A program made the translations under genes and the position numbers. From assembly GCA_023701085.1 (NCBI GenBank), contig JAMPXR010000004.1, forward strand, positions 1-20,072: a DNA stretch of 20,072 nt, written 5' to 3'. The DNA comes from Ramlibacter sp. (GTDB lineage Bacteria; Pseudomonadota; Gammaproteobacteria; Burkholderiales; Burkholderiaceae_C). Of this stretch, positions 15,378 through 20,072 are shown piece by piece (the first letter of the stretch is position 1; every line of letters starts with the position of its first letter). A model generated the notes under the pieces. That model worked only from the letters and a program-made list of their open reading frames with translations. It was not told where the DNA came from and did not search any database.

Positions 15378-16149
15378 GGGCGCCCTCCAGCACGGCCTGC
15401 TCACTGCCCATGTAGGCCTCCAGCACCTGCGGATGCGTCGAGACCTCGGCATACGAGCCCTCAGCGATGATTCGGCCGCGCTGCAGCACGCTGATCGTGT
15501 CGGCGATGCGAGCGACGACGCTCATGTTGTGCTCCACCATCAGCACCGTGTGATCTGCGGCGACGCGCTTGATTAGCTCCGTGACACGGTCAATGTCCTC
15601 GTGACCCATCCCCTGCGTCGGTTCATCGAGCAGCAGCAGCTTGGGGTCCGCGGCCAGCGTAGTGGCGATCTCCAGCGCCCGCTTGCGGCCGTACGGCAGC
15701 TCGCCGGCGGGGACCGCGGCGAAGCTGTGCAGGTCCACCGTGCGCAGTAGCTCCAATGCGCGCTCGTTCAGGGCATCGAGGGTGCTTTCGCGTTTCCAGA
15801 AGTGGAAGGACGTGCCCAGCTTGCGCTGCAGCGCGATGCGCAGGTTTTCCAGTGCGGTGAGGCTGGGGAAGACGGCGGAGATCTGGAAGGAGCGCACCAT
15901 GCCCTTGCAGGCGACGTCGGCCGGCCCGTCGCTGGTGATGTCCTTGCCATCGAACACGATGGTGCCGCGCGTGGGCTGCAGGAATTTCGTGAGCAGGTTG
16001 AAAACGGTGGTCTTGCCGGCCCCATTGGGGCCGATCAGGGCATGGATGTACCCGCGCCGGACGCACAGATTGACGCCGTCCACGGCGATGAAGCCGCTGA
16101 ACTCGCGCACCAGGCCTTGGGTTTCCAGGATGTAGGTTGGGGAATGCAT
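15370..16149 (-). CDS. livG: HAAT ABC transporter ATPase (LivG-like)
   Basis: A 259-aa ABC ATPase. Walker A GPNGAGKTT (40-48), Q-loop Gln near 89, signature LPYGRKR (151-157), Walker B LLLLDEP (171-177) and the H-loop in MVEHN (His207) are present. The signature starts LPYG instead of the common LSYG, a mild deviation. The start at 16149 is chosen because the protein then has the normal LivG N-terminus and GGGTGA lies 6 nt upstream. A longer in-frame extension would overlap the crotonase gene. The gene opens the transporter block and is preceded by a promoter-like motif at 16177-16223. Confidence 0.92.
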   Translation of the reverse strand: MHSPTYILETQGLVREFSGFIAVDGVNLCVRRGYIHALIGPNGAGKTTVFNLLTKFLQPTRGTIVFDGKDITSDGPADVACKGMVRSFQISAVFPSLTALENLRIALQRKLGTSFHFWKRESTLDALNERALELLRTVDLHSFAAVPAGELPYGRKRALEIATTLAADPKLLLLDEPTQGMGHEDIDRVTELIKRVAADHTVLMVEHNMSVVARIADTISVLQRGRIIAEGSYAEVSTHPQVLEAYMGSEQAVLEGAHG

Positions 16150-16176
16150 GTCGTTCACCCGTTGCGGGGTGGCACA

Positions 16177-16223
16177 ATGTTCGCGTCGAAGCTGCCGGCG
16201 CCTCTCGTCCGAACGGATAATTC
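16177..16223 (-). promoter_or_regulatory. Promoter/operator-like motif, copy C (upstream of livG)
   Basis: Read on the minus strand, GAATTATCCGTTCGGACGAG (16223-16204) is followed after exactly 20 nt by CGAACAT (16183-16177), 27 nt before the livG ATG. The 20-mer matches copy A at 16 of 20 and copy B at 15 of 20 positions. The downstream heptamer is identical to that of copy B. It is probably an activator site with its -10 region. Confidence 0.55.
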
Positions 16224-16228
16224 GCTCC

Positions 16229-16244
16229 CCCGGGTTTTCCCGGG
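16229..16244 (-). terminator. Hairpin directly after the crotonase stop
   Basis: The minus strand reads CCCGGG-AAAA-CCCGGG immediately after the TGA of the 17018-16245 gene. Six GC pairs with a four-base loop can form a stable stem. No T-run follows, so it may be a weak or factor-assisted terminator, or an RNA-stability element separating the crotonase from the transporter unit. Confidence 0.4.
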
Positions 16245-17018
16245 TCAGGCGCCCTGCTGGGTGCGGCCGAGCGTGAGCACGCCCAGCCGGCGCGCCTCGA
16301 TCGACGCGCAGGACACCGCCGCGTTGAAAGCCTGTGCCTGCTGCTGCTCGATTCGCAGCGCCTGCGGGAACGGTGCGTCGAAGCCATCGTCGATCAGCTT
16401 GCGGTAGGCCGCGAGCAGGCCGGGGGCAAGCGACTGCATGTCGCGCGCGAGCGCGCATGCGGCCGGCAGCAGCTCCGCCGCCGGCAGCACGCGGTTGACG
16501 AGGCCCCACGCGTACGCGGTATGCGCGTCAAGGTAGTTACCGGTGAGCGAAAGCTCCTTCGCACGCCCGATGCCGATCAGGCGACTGAGGCGCTGGCTCA
16601 GGCCCCAGACCGGCAGCAGGCCCACGCGCCCGTGCGTGTCGGCAAAACGCGCGTTCTCGGAGGCGAGCAGCATGTCGCAGCCGAGGGCGAGCTCGAAGCC
16701 ACCCGCAGCAGCCACGCCGTTGATCGCGCCGATCACCGGCCCAGAGAACGAACGCAGCGCCTCGACGGGCGAGCGGGCCGCCAGCACGGAGCGCAGCGCG
16801 TCGTCGCTGGCGCCTATTTCCTTGAGGTCCAGGCCCGCGCAGAATGCGCTGCCTGCGCCGGTCAGCACCAGTACCTGCACGTCCGGCGCCTCGGCGAGTT
16901 CTTGTACCACGGCCGCGAGCGCAGCCCGAAGTGCCTGCGACAGGGCGTTGCGCGCTTCCGGGCGGTTCAGGGTGACGACCGCATATCCCTGGTCGCGGTC
17001 GATGGTGAGCACGGGCAT
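16245..17018 (-). CDS. Crotonase-family enoyl-CoA hydratase
   Basis: A 257-aa crotonase. SAFCAGLDLKEI (57-68) and NGVAAAGGFELALGCD (100-115) form the oxyanion hole. Glu109 in GGFELAL aligns with the first catalytic glutamate of rat enoyl-CoA hydratase, while His129 in FADTHGRVGLLP stands where the second glutamate would be. The motif FADTHxRVG is shared by a recognisable subgroup of bacterial enoyl-CoA hydratases. AGAGGAG lies 8 nt upstream of the ATG. It sits alone between the regulator and the transporter genes, with its own promoter-like motif (17049-17095) and a hairpin after its stop, so it is probably a separate transcription unit or a leader gene of the cluster. Confidence 0.88.
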   Translation of the reverse strand: MPVLTIDRDQGYAVVTLNRPEARNALSQALRAALAAVVQELAEAPDVQVLVLTGAGSAFCAGLDLKEIGASDDALRSVLAARSPVEALRSFSGPVIGAINGVAAAGGFELALGCDMLLASENARFADTHGRVGLLPVWGLSQRLSRLIGIGRAKELSLTGNYLDAHTAYAWGLVNRVLPAAELLPAACALARDMQSLAPGLLAAYRKLIDDGFDAPFPQALRIEQQQAQAFNAAVSCASIEARRLGVLTLGRTQQGA

Positions 17019-17048
17019 GGCTGGAGCTCCTCTTGTACAGAGTCCGCG

Positions 17049-17095
17049 ATGATCACCGGGCGGCGCGCCGCCGGCCTCGTTCGAAAGGACAGTTC
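17049..17095 (-). promoter_or_regulatory. Promoter/operator-like motif, copy A (upstream of crotonase)
   Basis: Read on the minus strand, GAACTGTCCTTTCGAACGAG (17095-17076) is followed after exactly 20 nt by TGATCAT (17055-17049), 30 nt before the ATG at 17018. The spacer contains the 14-bp palindrome GGCGGCGCGCCGCC. The 20-mer matches copy B at 18 of 20 positions. Confidence 0.6.
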
Positions 17096-17107
17096 GCCGC
17101 CGCTTCT

Positions 17108-19813
17108 TCAGGGCACCAGGCCGAGCTGCCGCGCCATCGCCACCGCGTGCGTGCGGCTTTGTGCCGCCAGCTTCACGTTCATGCTGCGCAGGTGAGCCTT
17201 GACTGTGGTCTCGGAGACGAATAGCCGGTCGGCGATCTCCTTATTGCGATGGCCCTCCGCCAGCAGGCGCAGCACCTGCAACTCCCGCTCAGACAGCAGA
17301 CTGGCGGCAGCGGCAGCGGGCGCCGGCGGGGGCGCCGCATCTCCCGAGGGAGCCACGGCGATGCCGCCTGCGGCCAGCACGGAGGCGGCGAAGGCCGCCA
17401 GCGCGTCGCCCGGCGGCAAAGAGTCGCGCAGCTCCGTCACTCGCCGCAGCATGTCCGGCCCCTCGTCGACGAAGGTGCGCACGAACCCTTCGCCGGCGGC
17501 GAAGTGGAGCGCATCGCGCAGCCGACGCATGCCCAGCGCCGACTGCCCTGACTGGCACAGCGCCTCGGCCAGCAGGAGGTTCAGCTTGTGAGCGCGCCGG
17601 TGTCGCTGCTGCGCATCGGCGGCGCGTATCGCCTCCTTGAGCGGCGCCACCGTGGATTCGGCGCGGCCGGTGCGGATCTTGAACCGCAGCGCCGCGATGA
17701 ATGGCGCGTCGACATCGTTGCCGTGCGTCACCAGTCCGTCGAACGGCGCCCAGGTGCGTTCATCACTGCCGCTGGCGAGCTTGTCGCGCGCGAAATCGAC
17801 GCGGCCCCGCATCAGCGCCAGCCGCGCTCGCTCGAGGCGCGCAGACGCCACCAGCCGCGGCAATCCGTTGCGGTGCCCGGTCACTTCCATCTCCGCCAGC
17901 AGTTCCTCGACATCCTCGCCACGCGCCGCCGCGCAGCGCGCCAGCACCCTGTAGCTGGTGATCAGCTGGTCCGGCGCGGCCGCGTCCTTGAGCATCGGCA
18001 GGTACAGCTTCAGCAGCCGCTCGGCCTCGTCGAGCTGATGGCTTTCATACAGTGCCTCGGCCAGGAACGCCGCCGCTACGGCACCGCCGGCCTGCTGCAG
18101 CACGTTGTCCGTGCCGCCGGCCAGCGCCGCGCGGAAGCGCGATGTGGCGCCGCGCAGCCGGCCCTGCGCGAACTCGATCGCGCCCTCGAGGCACAGCGTC
18201 ATGGGGACAATGAAGGAGCCACCGATTTCGCCCACCCGCTCGCGTGCCTGCGCCAGAAGCTGGCGCGCCTCGTCGAACCGGCTCTCGGCCACTAGGCAGT
18301 AGCCGTAGGAGGCCCCCAGCATGCCGTACGAGAAAGGCCGGTCCGGCGTCACCCGCGGCAGCACTTCGCGCCACTGCGCAGCCGCTTCGCGAACGCGATC
18401 GGTCATCGCCAGGATGAAGGCACGCTGCGCGCCGTCGGAAGTGGCAAAGGGCTCCGGTGGCACCGCGCCGGCCGCTCGTCCGGCCTGCAGGCCGTCCAGG
18501 AGCTTGAGGCTCTCCTGGTACCGATGCGTGAGCGTCAGGGCCCACGCAAAGGTGAGCGCGAGCATGGGATCACGCGCCACCCGCTCACTCACTTGTGGCG
18601 CGGCATACCAACGCGCCAGCGTGCGGGCTCGCCCTCGCCAGAGCGTCTGCTCCGCATGCTCGGCGAGCAGCTGCATCAGGAAGGCCGGCTCTTCCGCGTG
18701 CAGCGCGTGCTCGATCGCCCGCGCGGGCTGCCCCTGGTCCAGCCACCACTGCGCCGCGCGACGGTGCAGCCGCGGGATCTCACGAGGAGCCGACTGCGCG
18801 ATCTGCGCCCGCAGGAAACCGGCAAAGAGGGGGTGGTAACGGTACAGCCCCCTCTCGGGGTCCTGCGCGGCGAGAAAGAGGTGGGCCCGCTGCACGGCCG
18901 CCAGCAGCTCGCCGCTGTCGGAGATTTCCAGCAGGTAGTCGCACATCGGCGCGCTCAGCTCGCCCAGCACGCTGGTACGAACCAGGAAGTCGCGCAGGCG
19001 CGGCGGCTGCCGCGACAGCACATCTTCAACCAAGTAGTCGGCGATTGGTCCGCTAGAGCCGTCGAACGTGGCGACAAACTGCTGAGGGTCCGGGCGATCG
19101 CGCAGAGCCAACGAGACGAGCCACAGCGCGGCTGGCCAGCCTTCCGTGCGCTGCTGCAGGCGCAAGATGTCGTCGTTGCGCAGCGCCAGACCGCGCTGCT
19201 GGCGCAGGAAGGCCGCCGTTTCTGTTGAGGTGAATCGCAGTTCCGCGGGACGGATCTCCAGCAGCTTGCCGTGCGCGCGCAGCCGGCCAATGCCGATGTC
19301 CGGCACGCTGCGCGAGCCCACCAAGATCTGGCATTCGGCCGGCAGGTAGTCCACCAACTGACGCACGAGCCCCAGCACCACAGGGCTTTCGATGGCCTCA
19401 AAGTCGTCAAGGAAAAGCACGAAGCGGCCCTTCACTGCGGACAACCGCGCAGCGAGGCTCAGCACGGCGGCGTCGCTATCACCTTCAACCGCAGCGGCGC
19501 CAGGCGACAACGAGGGTTCGATCGCTCGTAGCGCCTCCACCATGTACGCCAGGAAGTGGCCGACCTCATTGTCCGCGCGGTCCAGCGTCAGCCAGCCCGT
19601 GGCGACACTGCGGCTGCGCAGCTGCGCGTAATACTGCAGCATGACCGTTGTCTTGCCAAATCCGGCGGGACCGTGCACAAGTACCAGCGCGGCCTCTTCG
19701 GCCGACCGGATGAGGTCGATTATCTGGGTGCGCGGGACGGGGCGCGGTGAGCTGAGCCGCGGATGGAGCTTGGCAAGGGCCATGTGCCGCGCGCCCGGGA
19801 TGTCTGTCTGCAC
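17108..19813 (-). CDS. MalT/LAL-type ATP-dependent LuxR-family regulator
   Basis: A 901-aa protein, the same size as MalT. An N-terminal STAND-type ATPase has Walker A GPAGFGKTT (48-56) and Walker B FVLFLDDFE (131-139). A long central helical repeat region (about 400-800, TPR-like) follows. The last 63 residues (839-901) are a LuxR helix-turn-helix containing LSERELQVLRLLAEG and NKEIADRLFVSETTVKAHL. Such regulators switch on transcription when ATP and an inducer are bound. The start is GTG at 19813, with GAAGG 6 nt upstream. An ATG ten codons later lacks a good ribosome-binding site. It heads the cluster in the same orientation, so it likely activates it, with the acid or its CoA ester as inducer. 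This is inferred from position only. Confidence 0.9.
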   Translation of the reverse strand: MQTDIPGARHMALAKLHPRLSSPRPVPRTQIIDLIRSAEEAALVLVHGPAGFGKTTVMLQYYAQLRSRSVATGWLTLDRADNEVGHFLAYMVEALRAIEPSLSPGAAAVEGDSDAAVLSLAARLSAVKGRFVLFLDDFEAIESPVVLGLVRQLVDYLPAECQILVGSRSVPDIGIGRLRAHGKLLEIRPAELRFTSTETAAFLRQQRGLALRNDDILRLQQRTEGWPAALWLVSLALRDRPDPQQFVATFDGSSGPIADYLVEDVLSRQPPRLRDFLVRTSVLGELSAPMCDYLLEISDSGELLAAVQRAHLFLAAQDPERGLYRYHPLFAGFLRAQIAQSAPREIPRLHRRAAQWWLDQGQPARAIEHALHAEEPAFLMQLLAEHAEQTLWRGRARTLARWYAAPQVSERVARDPMLALTFAWALTLTHRYQESLKLLDGLQAGRAAGAVPPEPFATSDGAQRAFILAMTDRVREAAAQWREVLPRVTPDRPFSYGMLGASYGYCLVAESRFDEARQLLAQARERVGEIGGSFIVPMTLCLEGAIEFAQGRLRGATSRFRAALAGGTDNVLQQAGGAVAAAFLAEALYESHQLDEAERLLKLYLPMLKDAAAPDQLITSYRVLARCAAARGEDVEELLAEMEVTGHRNGLPRLVASARLERARLALMRGRVDFARDKLASGSDERTWAPFDGLVTHGNDVDAPFIAALRFKIRTGRAESTVAPLKEAIRAADAQQRHRRAHKLNLLLAEALCQSGQSALGMRRLRDALHFAAGEGFVRTFVDEGPDMLRRVTELRDSLPPGDALAAFAASVLAAGGIAVAPSGDAAPPPAPAAAAASLLSERELQVLRLLAEGHRNKEIADRLFVSETTVKAHLRSMNVKLAAQSRTHAVAMARQLGLVP

Positions 19814-19840
19814 CTGGTGCCTTCAATGTACTGCACTCCC

Positions 19841-19846
19841 ATTGTA
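19841..19846 (-). promoter_or_regulatory. Possible -10 box for the regulator gene
   Basis: The minus strand reads GGC-TACAAT-GGG here, close to the sigma-70 -10 consensus and 27 nt before the GTG start. No good -35 hexamer is seen at the expected spacing. The 110 nt between the start codon and the terminal repeat hold no other gene. Confidence 0.3.
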
Positions 19847-19923
19847 GCCGCCGGGTCATGGGCAGCTGAGCGCCATCACAAGTTAGAGTTGAGGTTGCTC
19901 ACCCGCGGCCTGGCTTCAAGGTA

Positions 19924-20072
19924 GGGGTGGTCGTACTTTCGGTGCGGAATGACACGGTAGTGCCAGAAATTTCCCTTTAAATCAAAGACTTACGAATTCA
20001 GTTCGTGCGCAGACAGTTCAAGTTCGTAAGTCCTTGTCGCACAATAACGTTTCTACCCCAAGCGCACCGATT
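19924..20072 (-). repeat. Right 149-bp terminal inverted repeat (Tn3/IS1071-like end)
   Basis: This is the exact reverse complement of 1-149. It starts at its inner edge with GGGGTGGTCG. The five bases next to the inner edge are AGGTA on this side, and on the left side the adjoining plus-strand bases are ATTTC. They do not match as a target duplication. That is expected if the two ends belong to separately inserted copies of one insertion sequence. Confidence 0.9.
19987..20032. repeat. Palindrome inside the right terminal repeat
   Basis: This is the mirror copy of the 41-86 dyad: 10-bp arms GACTTACGAA and TTCGTAAGTC around a 26-nt spacer. It may bind the element's own recombinase or transposase; no known site was matched. 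Confidence 0.6.

Larger units (their letters stand above)
1..20072. mobile_element. Putative composite transposon carrying the catabolic cluster
   Basis: The whole window is bracketed by perfect 149-bp inverted copies of what looks like a Tn3/IS1071-type end, and the cargo is a self-contained regulator-transport-catabolism set on one strand. IS1071-bounded catabolic segments are well known in Burkholderiales. The transposase genes would lie outside the window. The same picture would arise if an assembly stopped at two repeats unrelated in transposition, so the composite is a hypothesis. Confidence 0.45.

Noticed and set aside
1..20072. Terminal inverted repeats as telomeres of a linear plasmid or phage
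   Set aside because: The left repeat interrupts an istA gene and its inner edge looks like a Tn3-type end; no replication or terminal-protein gene is present.
1..20072. CRISPR arrays, tRNA or rRNA genes
   Set aside because: No regularly spaced repeats and no tRNA- or rRNA-like sequence were seen; gaps between genes are too short to hold them.

Overview
The window is a 20 kb, GC-rich, gene-dense catabolic segment. Every intact gene lies on the minus strand. Codon use, gene content and the insertion-sequence types suggest a betaproteobacterium (Burkholderiales, perhaps Comamonadaceae or Alcaligenaceae), but no phylogenetic marker is present to prove this. The two ends are perfect 149-bp inverted copies of each other. 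Their inner edges begin GGGG and look like Tn3/IS1071-type transposon ends, so the segment may be the cargo of a composite catabolic transposon. It could also be a contig that stops inside a repeated insertion sequence at both sides.

Layout from right to left, in the direction of transcription. (1) 19813-17108: a 901-aa MalT/LAL-type ATP-dependent LuxR regulator. (2) 17018-16245: a crotonase. (3) 16149-12804: four tightly packed branched-chain-amino-acid-type (HAAT) ABC transporter genes, livG-livF-livH-livM. (4) 12719-898: a long, nearly gapless run comprising the transporter's substrate-binding protein, an SDR, a crotonase, an acyl-CoA ligase, an acyl-CoA dehydrogenase, a second acyl-CoA ligase, a second crotonase in this run, an SCPx-type thiolase, two MaoC-fold proteins, a second SDR and an alpha-methylacyl-CoA racemase. 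(5) 897-1: insertion-sequence debris, with an IS110-type transposase remnant, the left end of an IS21-family element with the first codons of istA, and the left 149-bp repeat that cuts istA.

Read together, the genes describe uptake of a carboxylic acid, CoA activation, racemisation at an alpha-methyl carbon, dehydrogenation, hydration by a MaoC hydratase, oxidation by an SDR, and thiolysis by an SCPx-type thiolase. This parallels peroxisomal beta-oxidation of alpha-methyl-branched acids such as pristanate and bile-acid precursors (AMACR, oxidase/dehydrogenase, MFE-2, SCPx). The substrate is not visible. Isoprenoid acids, a steroid or bile-acid side chain, or 2-arylpropionates are possible. 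No ring oxygenase is present.

The most notable unannotated signal is regulatory. Three of the intergenic gaps (17019-17107, 16150-16244 and 12720-12803) each carry a related 20-bp motif, followed after exactly 20 nt by YGAWCAT, at nearly the same distance from a start codon. This looks like a three-promoter regulon inside the cluster, plausibly controlled by the adjacent LuxR-type regulator. The racemase gene has lost its 3' end at the boundary with the insertion-sequence debris.
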